Assembly: GCA_003116995.1 (NCBI GenBank)
Contig: BDSL01000116.1
Span: 124,001-188,000 of the forward strand
Reading direction: 5' to 3'
Length of the DNA stretch: 64,000 nucleotides
Source: Yamagishiella unicocca
Lineage: Eukaryota > Chlorophyta > Chlorophyceae > Chlamydomonadales > Volvocaceae
This document shows, in pieces, positions 33,336 to 41,498 of the stretch. The position numbers and the translations under genes are program-made. The notes below the pieces were generated by a model that saw nothing but the letters and a program-made list of their open reading frames with translations, made no database searches and was not told the DNA's origin. Every line of letters starts with the position of its first letter. Position 1 is the stretch's first letter.

Positions 33336-36231
33336 TCAGGCAGCCGGCGACCTTTCACCTCGTACCCCAGCCCTTACCAGGTCAAACTGGTTCCACGGCC
33401 GGCGGATGTACGCCCACGGCGAGCCCATCGCCATCACCCGCAAAATCACCTCGATGGAAAAGCAAATGTTGAACGCCAGCTCTGTGCAGCGCGGGGGTTG
33501 CGAGGAAAACCCGAGTGCAGTGGCGGGTTGGGGTGCGCATGCACGTCGCGCGGGGGGGGGGGCGGGGCGGAGGCGGGGAACTACTCGAGGGAGGTGATCG
33601 AGGCACCGCGCGGGCCTGCAAGATGGTGATGTGTAGGGTCCGCGACGGCGGGCCGCATTTTGAGGGGCGCACGGGGGCCGGAAGCCCCGACCTCGGCCTA
33701 GCCTGGACAGTTTGGACGGACGCCACGCGGGCTTCCCGTCGAAGGCTCGGTTTCGCGTCCTTTTCGGCCCTCCTCTGCGTACGACCCCTGGGGTACGATT
33801 CCCCTAATCGGGCGCCCCACTGTAGATGCGAAATGCCACACGCCACCCTAGGATGCAGGCGTCCCAACCCCTGGGGAATAGGTACCGAGTGGTTGACCCT
33901 TGTCGCTGCCGCCTCCAGGTAGCGACACCCACTGCCGCCAAGCAAGGACCCCAGCATGTCCCGATGCCCACTCCCGTGTTGGCCCCCCAGCATGTCCCGA
34001 TGCCCACCCCGGGAAAACCCGCCCGCCGCCGCACCTGCCCAGAACAGTTTCCCGTTTAGGCCCTCATGTTCCGGCTGGCGCGGATTGAACAGGCACAGCG
34101 TGACGCAGTTGGCAAAAATGATGGCGGTGACGACCATCTCAAAGTCAGGGTTGGAGCACAGCCGAATTGCCCACTGCCGCCCACGGCTGTACTGCGAGAG
34201 GTCGCCGTACTCGTCGTACGTTCCCAAGGTGTCGGAGGATCCCGCGCGCTTAACAGGACTGCCCTGAGTCCCGGTATCTTTAACATCGCGGCAGAAGCCG
34301 GCATCGTCGCCAGCCGCGGCGTCATCTTCGCGCTTGATGTGGTCTGACAGAGGCTGGACCTCCACGAGACCAAACGCCGCCATGGATTTTGGGTCCTCGT
34401 CTGGGCTGCCCGCCTCCATGGCTTTGCTGGGAACTGAGAAATCGTAGCCAGCGACCGGGAGTTCGTAGTAGTCGGGTGTCAGCACCGGCTGCCGGGGCCC
34501 GGCATCTGCACGGCGCCTTCGGAGCTGCCCAGGCCCCGCCGCCGTGGCGGTGATGGAGGCCTCGTCGGCACTGCAACCTATTTCCGCGCTGGCGCTGCTG
34601 CCGGGACCTCGCGGCCACGTGTTGGCGTTCGTGTTTGCGGGCTCAGCCGGCCGAGGGAAGTCTAGGCTCCTGCCGCTTGCGCGTCGGGGCGTGTCGCCTT
34701 CTGGCGGAGGAAGCAAGGGCCTGGCTGCGTGCGCGCCGTCCGAGTCCGCCGCCGTTTCCAGCCCCTCAGCGGCCTCGCCCTGCTCTGCGCTCCGCATCGG
34801 GGGGGCGACCTGTACGGCTGCGAGCGCGCTGGTGGCCGCCAGCAGCTCGTCCTCAGTGAGTGACGACAAGAACTGCGGCGCTACTGAGGCCTCGTAAGCA
34901 GCCAGCACCCGGGGGTGGACCAGTCGCGGCTGCTGCGGCTGCTGCGGCTGATTAGGCTGATTAGGCGCTGCACCTGGCTCGGGCCTGATCGTGGCTTGGG
35001 CGGCGCTGCTGCCGGCCGAAGCCGACCAGGGGGCAGAGTCATCCGGCGGCACCCCGCTAGGGCCAGGGCCACCCGTGTTGTTAGAGACCTGCTCTGCGGG
35101 CTGGATTGCGGGCTGGACTGCGGATTGCTCTGCGGGCTGCTGTGCGGGCTGCTGCGCGGGCTGCTGTGAGAACTGCTGTGCGGAATGCTGTGCGGAATGC
35201 TGTGCGGAATGCTGTGCGGAATGCTGTGCGGAATGCTGTGCGGAATGCTGTGCGGGCTGGACTGCGGGCTCCAGCAGTGCTGCATGGCCTTCGCGTGAGC
35301 CCTTCTGGAGGGGCGGCGCAGCTACGTGGCGGTGGATGGTGGGTTGCCACGCATCCGCAGAAACGTCTGCGGCTGCAGGTGCCGCGCCCGTCGCCTGACC
35401 CCCGGGGGGACAGGATTTGTCCACGCTGCTCCTGTCGTGCTCTCGACTGGCCCGCTGCTGCTTGCGCCGGTACTCTTGGCTGCTCCGCCCGCGATCCACG
35501 CTGTTGCGGTCAACGCTCTTGCGATCGACGCTCCTGCGGTTGCGCTGGGTATCTGCTTTATAAATTTGCTCCATCGCTGTCTGGCCGGGACCACGGCTGA
35601 ACTCGCCACTCCGCCGTTGCCCGCCATGAGCAGCAGTGGCTGCTCCAGTATCTGGAAAGGGTCCAGCGGACAAGCGGAAATACTCGCCGTAAATGCCCAC
35701 AACCGACACGGGAAAACATGCGCCAGGCACCGGAGGCAAGTACGGTCGGAGCGCACGCCCAGCTACCTGAGCTGCGAAAGCATTTGTGAAAAGGCGGACT
35801 GCCACAACCTGTCCGCAATGCCTCACCTGCTCTCCGCTCGAGGCGCTCGATGACTTTCTGTTGGTTCTTTTCCTGCAGGAACTTGAGCTGCCGCTGATGG
35901 TAATCAGGACCATTAAACAGCTCTCCGTCATCAACTTCCGGGTTTTCCGCACGTAGTGCCTGAAACAGTTGTGAGGCCTTCGCTGCTTTCACCGCTGGGT
36001 CTGTCAAGGCGTTGCCGCCCCTGCAATTGGGCACAAACTGCTGAAGATATCTCTGGATGCAAATGCGAACCTAGCATGTCCCTGAAAGCGCCTTCAGCGG
36101 CCGGCCGCTAACCTGTGTCTCCAGGCTTTATCGCCCCCAAGCGGAGCCCTGTACGCGCTGGTGTCGGGAGCATTCGCGTACGGTGCTGCCACGCCCCTGT
36201 AAGCCTGGCGTGGCAAGCCCTCGTCCGCCAT
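9517..36231 (-). CDS. Giant four-domain voltage-gated cation channel alpha subunit (Cav/Nav-like)
   Basis: Thirty-three exons join in phase to 11,718 bp (3,905 aa plus stop). Exons: 36231-36113, 36020-35827, 35771-34035, 33481-33378, 33097-32954, 32337-32239, 31957-31856, 31326-31141, 30546-28739, 28107-28017, 27529-27359, 26763-26441, 26018-25903, 25341-25298, 24904-24777, 24089-23872, 22839-19910, 19093-18833, 18530-18327, 17945-17683, 17145-17027, 16572-16440, 15854-15693, 15366-15189, 14737-14657, 14031-13906, 13615-13400, 12942-12700, 12147-12005, 11604-11501, 11308-11205, 10938-10811, 10255-9517. Four 6-TM repeats lie near residues 640-910, 1528-1750, 2926-3200 and 3235-3490, each with an Arg-rich S4 (for example RALRALRPLRTIARF, RALRVLKALRVLRLFKLFR, RVLRAIKPLRLL, RILRIFRIQK). 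The repeat I pore has a Cys-rich turret. The tail has an EF-hand-like helix pair (3501-3547) and an IQ-like motif VQRKWRSRMR (3618-3627). Filter positions read T863, E1704, N3134 and D3431. Linkers I-II (~600 aa) and II-III (~1,170 aa) are low complexity. The start MADEGLPRQAY is the first in-phase ATG. The exon 6 donor is uncertain by 12 nt. By homology it is a membrane channel for Ca2+ or another cation, possibly ciliary; selectivity is unknown. Confidence 0.93.
12201..12295. repeat. Dispersed repeat family A, long copy (+ orientation)
   Basis: The core GAAACCGGCAACTCGACGGG is followed by TAGTGGGTGCATAGCCTTCG, GACACCGGGACGCGCGCG and ATGCTACTGGACT. This is the same order as in the copies at 19141-19250, 58261-58360, 60124-60216 and 62201-62270. 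It lies in a channel intron. Confidence 0.8.
12698..12699 (-). other. GC-AG intron donor in the channel gene
   Basis: The exon encoding the repeat IV pore and S6 ends KLSPQ with the donor CAG|GCAAGG. No GT donor keeps the frame. Joining here in phase 0 to the acceptor at 12148 gives the expected continuation ALEDFVALWSEYD of the post-S6 EF-hand-like region. Confidence 0.75.
13132..13152. repeat. Short inverted repeat (9-bp arms) in a channel intron
   Basis: CGTACGGCC and GGCCGTACG flank a CTA loop. The motif CGTACG recurs three more times within the next 50 bp. Confidence 0.8.
14252..14318. repeat. 24-bp tandem repeat, about 3 copies
   Basis: Units beginning ACACGAGT and containing GGAGGGGGGCGGAAA start at 14252, 14276 and 14300. 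They lie in a channel intron. Confidence 0.85.
15058..15140. repeat. 14-bp tandem repeat in a channel intron
   Basis: The unit CACGTCGTACACCC repeats from 15058 with a 14-bp period and decays rightwards (CACTTGGCACACCC and similar). Confidence 0.85.
16258..16315 (+). repeat. Dispersed repeat family C copy
   Basis: ATCCACGGCCGACAAACCAA followed by GGGCGATGAAGATGG. The same block is at 18672-18738 and, inverted, at 27205-27262. A family A fragment (16172-16245) lies just upstream in the same orientation. Confidence 0.75.
17600..17645 (-). repeat. Family A partial copy (inverted)
   Basis: CATTTCGCCAGTCACGTTAC then CGGTTCTGTTATGTAAC is the reverse complement of the family A core. It lies in a channel intron. 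Confidence 0.75.
18585..18666. repeat. Interstitial (TTGGGG)n array
   Basis: About 13 near-perfect head-to-tail copies of the hexamer GGGGTT, immediately after a family A fragment (CGGTTACACGACAC) in a channel intron. The unit resembles a telomere repeat but differs from the TTTTAGGG or TTTAGGG types usual in this lineage. Confidence 0.95.
18672..18738 (+). repeat. Family C copy
   Basis: ATCCACGGCCGACGAACCAA then GGGCGACGAAGATGG. It lies directly downstream of the (TTGGGG)n array. Confidence 0.75.
19141..19250 (+). repeat. Family A, long copy
   Basis: GGACCGGTTACTCGACATGG, GTGTAGCTGCTGGTGCATAG, then CTTCGGACACC and GCATGCTACTGGACTTGGGT followed by TGACTGG. This is one of the most complete copies, nearly identical to 58261-58360 over about 90 bp. 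It lies in a channel intron. Confidence 0.85.
19548..19581. repeat. Perfect inverted repeat, 16-bp arms, 2-nt spacer
   Basis: The arms CACAGTGCTGCTCCAG and CTGGAGCAGCACTGTG are exact complements around GG. It lies in a channel intron (between the exons 22839-19910 and 19093-18833), outside any coding segment. Confidence 0.95.
19821..19866 (-). repeat. Family A partial copy (inverted)
   Basis: CATTTCCCCAGTCGCGTCAC then CGGTTCTTACATTGTAAC, the reverse complement of the family A core. It lies about 45 bp beyond the donor of the giant exon. Confidence 0.75.
22857..23598. repeat. 9-bp minisatellite, about 80 copies, beside a channel splice acceptor
   Basis: The unit GGCAGCAGT (variant GGCAGTAGC) repeats for about 740 bp and ends 18 bp before the acceptor of the exon that starts at 22839. 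In transcript sense it is a C/T-rich ACTGCTGCC array that reads as an endless Leu-Leu-Pro frame. It lies in the intron between the exons 24089-23872 and 22839-19910. Confidence 0.97.
24101..24229. repeat. 30-bp minisatellite, four and a half copies, beside a channel splice acceptor
   Basis: The 30-bp unit is GTCAAGGGTGC, GGTCAAGGGTGC, GGGTGCG, with copies at 24101, 24131, 24161, 24191 and a partial at 24221. It starts 12 bp from the exon boundary at 24089. Confidence 0.95.
25421..25502. repeat. 9-bp tandem repeat (GCGGGGCAG)n in a channel intron
   Basis: About nine copies; two units have the variant AGGGGCAGG. Confidence 0.9.
25781..25830 (-). repeat. Family A partial copy (inverted)
   Basis: CATTTCCCCAGTCGCGTTAC then CGGTCCTTTTATCGTAAC. 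It lies in a channel intron, within a pyrimidine-rich CCCGCCTGCCCTCC tract. Confidence 0.75.
27205..27262 (-). repeat. Family C copy (inverted)
   Basis: CGCCCTCGGTTTGTCGGCCG then TGGATTTGCGGATTCTCTTA, the reverse complement of the block at 16258 and 18672. Confidence 0.7.
31572..31738. repeat. 18-19-bp tandem repeat in a channel intron
   Basis: Imperfect units of GGGGCGCAGTGGGTTGA or GGGGCGCAGTGCCGCGA, about nine copies. Confidence 0.9.
32660..32783 (-). repeat. Dispersed repeat family B, long copy (inverted)
   Basis: On the minus strand it reads GTTTCGAGGAAGACCCGTGG, ATGCCCGAAAAAACC, GATATGCATGCTGGAGAACT, then GGGTTGGGGATACTAAAGCC and GAAGGTCGTAATATGACC. The copy at 59566-59680 shows the same blocks in the same order. 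Confidence 0.85.
33274..33334. repeat. (GCA)20 trinucleotide array in a channel intron
   Basis: Twenty uninterrupted GCA units. It lies between exons 33481-33378 and 33097-32954. Confidence 0.97.
35116..35262. repeat. Coding minisatellite in the channel N-terminal region
   Basis: A 12-bp unit (GAATGCTGTGCG on the + strand) and related units encode tandem Ala-Gln-His-Ser, then Gln-Gln-Pro-Ala blocks. It is inside the large exon 35771-34035. Confidence 0.9.
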
Positions 36232-38166
36232 GCCTGAAGGCGCGGCCTAGACGCCAGCAGAACCCCAGCCGATTCCAATACACATGGCCTACGTCCACCT
36301 TCGGACGGTCAGCTGATTTCAGAAGCGACCAGTAGTTGGGGCTAGGGGGAGAAGAACCGGTATGGGCATCCAAAACGTTCGCATAAGTCTTACGCTTCTG
36401 ACATGAGGGATTTGCCTTAACTTAACTTATTTTATGAATTCATTTGTCAACTTACAAAAGTTGCCTCAAAACCCTTGCGACGTCGCAAGTATGCATTCTC
36501 GTAACTGCAGTACAACTGGCATGGGTAGAGGATTAGAGCAGGCCTCTGCACCAGCACTCACTTAACTCACTGCGGAAATACCATGCAGTCTTCGCAGCCT
36601 AAAACTTACATAGAAGTGGACGTGCATTGGACTGCGAATGTCCCTGGAGGGCAGGCGGGGGCTGTCGTAGGCCAGCATGCGGAACCACAGGACGTCTGCG
36701 CTTGATGCTTTACATGGCACTTATTAAAAAGATGGCGAGACCATGTATCGACCTTGTCCCGAGCCCAAAGGCTCCGCACGCTTTCGGCCAGGATGTTTCA
36801 ACCATATCTGGCTGCGACCTGGCGGCCGATGCCGACCGGATACTGCAAGACACACTGTTGCGGAAACTGGCCTGCGGGCAGGGTTGTAAAGCTGCCAGGA
36901 TTTCGTAGTGCGGCACGTACAGGCACGTAGTACCAACTGTAGCTGAGGTAGCGGAGTACAAGGCAGATGGTTGTAGGCCGGTTCAATGTGGGCAACGGCC
37001 GTGACGTACGGTCTCATGTCGTCCTCTCTGCATCACAGGCATACGCTGGTAATAGGCATGATGGGTGAAGAGCAGTCGGAGCGTGTCCGTATCTTATAAC
37101 GTCCTGCAGCACACCGTGTACGCCGTGTGCGGGTGGAGCGTTTAGCGTTCACGTCTTCTTGGTGCGGGGGATGCTGTCTCGCCAGCAATCGGCCTCCTGC
37201 TGTGGTCCCGACACGGCTCTCCTGGAGAGCCCCCTCTCCTACGCGTGGGGGACCACCACCACCGAGCAATCCTAAATTGCCAATGTCGCCTTACTTGCTG
37301 GCCGACGTGGGCTAGTCTCTTGCACGCCATTGTTGTAACAAGTGGTCGCCCTAGGGGGCCGCACACTGTCCTCTTGCGGAGGTTTAGTCATCGGCAAATA
37401 GAACCTGTTGTTTGGGCCGTAAGTGGGGCCGTACGAGATTCCACTGGCTGACGCATGCACATCGCTATCAAGCCCATCATCTTTGCTGTCTGGCAATGGA
37501 AGTTGCAGGGCGTACTGGTTTGAACTTCTTCAATTGCATCCTGTCTTTCCTTCTCCCCTGTATTGCGTCGTGGTTTAATTTCAGTTGTCTGCAAACACGG
37601 TGCACTGCGACTGAGAAATTATTGGAATCGATCGCCGCATAATACCTAAGCTTGTTCACGAGCATATGGTTGTGTGGCGCTCTGACTTGTGTGGCGCTTT
37701 GACCTCATCCTTACAACCGATGTGTTGACCGCGCATGGCCAACCCACTGCCCCGCTGCACGTCATGCAACAGGAACGTGCGGCCATCAGCCACGTAACCG
37801 TCCATAGAGGAGTACGCTAACAGCACGTTGACGAAACGAGCCGTCAGCCCCTCAGAATCCAAACAAGGGGCCGCACAACAACATAGGGCCCACGTTGCAC
37901 GCTTCCGGTGCCCCCGTGCATGCCGAGTCATCCCAATGCGTTGCGTCCGCCACAAGCGACAGTAAACGCGCCAGCAGACGCCCAAACATGCATTATGTGC
38001 GCGCAACAAGGCTTATGGCGTTTGGACCCGCTAGGATCTGCTATATTGCTAAACCGCCCGGCTAGGTCCGCGTCCGGACACCGCACTTAGTCCCCAACCA
38101 CCAGCGGACCGCCCGGCACGCTCATGCACGCCCCGACCGGCCCCCGCCACGCCCTGCCAAATGTGC
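36232..38166. other. Intergenic: channel promoter side and 3' side of the coiled-coil gene
   Basis: I see no exon chain with family motifs on either strand. A minus-strand TGTAA at 37711-37715 could end the 38167-41042 transcript. The 36,400-36,480 part is relatively AT-rich (CTTAACTTATTTTATGAATT) compared with its surroundings and could be channel promoter DNA. Confidence 0.45.
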
Positions 38167-41042
38167 TCAAATGTCTTTGGATGCAATTCGGTAGATGTAC
38201 TGCTGAAGCGCGATCCGCTGAGCCTTCAGGGCGGACACCTGCGACGCCGCCTGTGGGACGGCGAGGGTTGGAGGCAAACCCGTGGGACGGGGATGCAGCG
38301 GTGGCGAAATGACCGACTGGCCCGGAAACCGACACCGCAACGCTTGGCGCGCCAAACAGCAACCACCCGCATGCGTGAGTAACAAAACGGCGAGGGAAGC
38401 AGAAACGGCGAGAGGAGCGCCCTAGTGTACGACAGCCGCCATGTGCGCGCAGCTACACGCGCTGCACACTGCAACCGCTCGACTCGCGCCGTACCTCCGC
38501 TCGCAGCTGCACTGCCTTGTCGACCTTCTTGATGGTGCGCAGGTCCTCGAGCACGCCTGACACGCGCCCAACGAGACGTATGGGGGCGGAAGATGAAACG
38601 GCGCGGAGGATATACACGTGTCGCCCGCGACGGACCGATGGCTGTAGTCGCAAGGGTGTTACCTACCATGACACCCATGTCAAAGCGCTAGACAAGTCAC
38701 TGTTGTGGCCAGCAAGGACCCAAAATCGTAGCGTTCAACAGTGTCGTGTAATGCTTCGACTGCACTATGCCAATGCGATATGCATGTCAAAGTAATATGC
38801 CAAGGACCTGAACACCCATGCCAGCCTTAAGATAAGCAACTAAGCAGGGGATTCCTTTCTGTTACGCCTGTTGGGACGTGCTGTTGCTCCGCTTCCACTG
38901 TCAAACCCTCGCTTCCCGCAACAACGACCTCCCCCCTCGCCCTCCTTCCCCACACACACGCACGCACCAGCTGCAGCGCGCTCGCTCTTGCCCACCACCG
39001 ACGCGAGGCGCTGCAGCTCCTGGCGCGTGGCCCTGCACGCGATGGCGCATAAGTTCGGTTTTCCATGGTGCCAGCAGGCAAGGAAATGACGCCACGTACT
39101 GACAGGAGCCTGTGCTAGTCACCCTGGGTAGCCCCCATGTCGCCGTCCCCCACCAACCCAGCCATAAAACCAATGTCGCCGCGCCTCCCGAGTCAAGAGG
39201 ACGGCGATGGTGTGCACGAGCCAACACGTGCGTCGAAATCTACCGGTAGTGGTAACTCCGGAACCCACCGCGTCCAGATACCAGGACATCCCAATGCGCC
39301 GACACCCTCGCCACCGTGGACCCTACACGCCACCCTCTTCACCATATGCTGCGGAGCTTCCTTGCCCCCACCCACTCACTTGAGCTTTGCTCGGCCGCGG
39401 ATGAACTCCTCTTCGGCCACAACCATGCGTTCCTGCAGCAGCAACCAGTGGGGCCGCCATGAGGTGAGCCATGGGGCGCGTCGACGCAATCGACCACCGG
39501 GGGCCGGCGATTATACGAGCATAAGGCCCGGGGCCATCCCTCACGCGCTCGCTCGCTCGCTCCCGCCGTACGCGTGCCGCTTCGGAAACTGGTCCAGGCT
39601 GAAGCGGACAAGGAGCGCAGCTCGGGGGCCCACTTTTGTCCGGCGCATGCTTCTCTGCTCTGAACAACTGTCCAGACACCGAGCCCTTGGAAGCGTCTCG
39701 AGGCAAACAGCCAACCCACGAACCACTGTTAGACGAGGAGAACTTTTCATACCGCGCTACCAACCAGCCAGCCCACTCCTGTGATCAGAACCTGACGCGC
39801 AATTTAATCTCTTTCCTTCGGGTCTACGCACATAGCCCATCATGCTGTGGTAACACCATCCTGCGCTTTGGACCTTCCCAGCGTGGCAATGCCCTCTCAG
39901 TCCGAGAAACACGCAGCTGCTGCGGCTGTAGCTACACCCCAGGGCCGTTACCTAACCAGGCAAACACATAGCCCCCGGCGCGCCGTTGCCACAAACAACT
40001 GACTTCCCTCGTCCCCACTTTCCACCCCGACGACTCCTCGTCTTCCCACCTGCAGCTTCTTGGCCTCCGTGGAGTAGTCCGACATCTTGACCCGCAACCC
40101 CTCCACCTTGCCCTCGCCGCCCTTTATGATATTGTCGGCGCTGCGCAGCCGGCCCAGCGTAGCCCGGTACAGCAGGCGCCTCGTGCCTGCAGCCGGGCCA
40201 TGTAACGGCGCGCCTCCGTTAGGGGCCGAGTCAAGCCTGCCGGTTCTCCCCACCGTCAGGACCGGCCTGCCGTGGCCCGGAGGCAACCCGTGGATAGATC
40301 TGCTGCTGTCTGCTGCGTTGCTGGCGACATTGAAATCATTCGCAATGCCGGTATACGTTTGGACCATCAGAGCCGTGCTAAGTAGGGTGCACTGAATGCT
40401 GCTTCCCCGTTGCGATTATGCCGGTGAATGCCGGCCACACGAGAAAGGACTGCACGGAGGCCTCTCCTTACCGGGCAGCAGCAGCAAGCTCCCGGTCGCT
40501 AACAAGGGGTACGACACGTACGGGTTGCAGTGGACAAGGTCCAGCCCATCTGCACGGAATCGTGAGGAGGGCCATGACCTTTAGGGGCGGGACAAATAGC
40601 TGACAGTGTCAGCGCGCATATTGTGAGGGTTGGGGTTGCTCTGTGCGTAGAATGCATATCGTCGGGGAGACCAGCCCATGCTTACGCTTGATTTCAGCTA
40701 CTGCAGCATCTTCAGCCGCTTTAACCTGGGACAACCCCTGATCGAGGATGACCTGCAGCCGCACGCGTGGCCAGCGGGTCAGCGGCTCCGATGGTACGCC
40801 TGCACTATATCCTTCCATTGCAGACTTACTTTGCCATCTTCCACATACTTGTTGGCCACATTGATACCTTCTCTTACAGAATCAGCAATCACAGCACCGC
40901 CAGCCACGAGCTGGGAGGCAGCCTCCTTCAGCGCGGCGTCTGCCTGCTTTTGTAGATCAGCCATGCCCTGCTCTGCCACAGCTTTCGCATTCTCAATAGA
41001 TGCGGAAAATGAGCTAGCGTTGTCCTCCGGCTTCCCAGCCAT
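38167..41042 (-). CDS. Unrecognised 226-aa coiled-coil protein
   Basis: Seven exons join in phase: 41042-40830, 40752-40686, 40186-40050, 39432-39380, 39032-38968, 38556-38495 and 38250-38167. They total 681 bp (226 aa plus stop) and all junctions are GT-AG. The protein starts MAGKPEDNASSF, is rich in Ala, Lys, Glu and Gln, and is predicted mostly helical: an N-terminal amphipathic Ala-rich segment (MADLQKQADAALKEAASQL) and a long C-terminal coiled coil with frequent heptads (EAKKLQERMVVAEEEF, SALKAQRIALQQYIYR). It has no signal peptide, no membrane helix and no cysteine cluster. It could be a cytoskeletal, flagellar or plastid-envelope scaffold; I do not recognise a family. It is transcribed divergently from the PAN-domain gene across a ~456-bp spacer. 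Confidence 0.8.
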
Positions 41043-41498
41043 GGTCGGCTCTCCGAGAGGTCACGTTGCAACGTGCGTTCCGCAAGGTGTATGGTTTTAC
41101 TTATGTAGAGTTTCAAGAAAGTAAGAATAAGAGCGCGCACTTCTGCGTTCAGGCAGCGACTGAATAGAAACACAATAACGATCCAGGTGCAACGTACAGC
41201 GCTCACGGCGGTACCGCAACAAATAGATCTAGCACTACTCCTAAAGTTTTCCACACAATAGGGATCGCTCTTATCTGTAATTTGCGCTATCGGGTGTTGC
41301 AGGCCTAGTCCATACGTAGTGAGCTACGAGTGCGACCGACGCGTTTCTACCGATTTTAGAGGCAACGTTGGCTGATCAAGCAGCATCTCGGCCACACGTA
41401 ACGGAAGGACCCACGCAGGCCAAGTTGTGGGTCTTGCAGTTCGTAAGGAACTCTCCGGCTGTAGAGAGGCCTTCCATAGGCCTGGCACGCCTCACCGG
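41043..41498. promoter_or_regulatory. Shared divergent promoter region
   Basis: This ~456-bp spacer separates the start codons of the coiled-coil gene (-) and the PAN-domain gene (+), so it must hold both promoters. No TATA-like or other specific element can be named with confidence. Confidence 0.55.
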
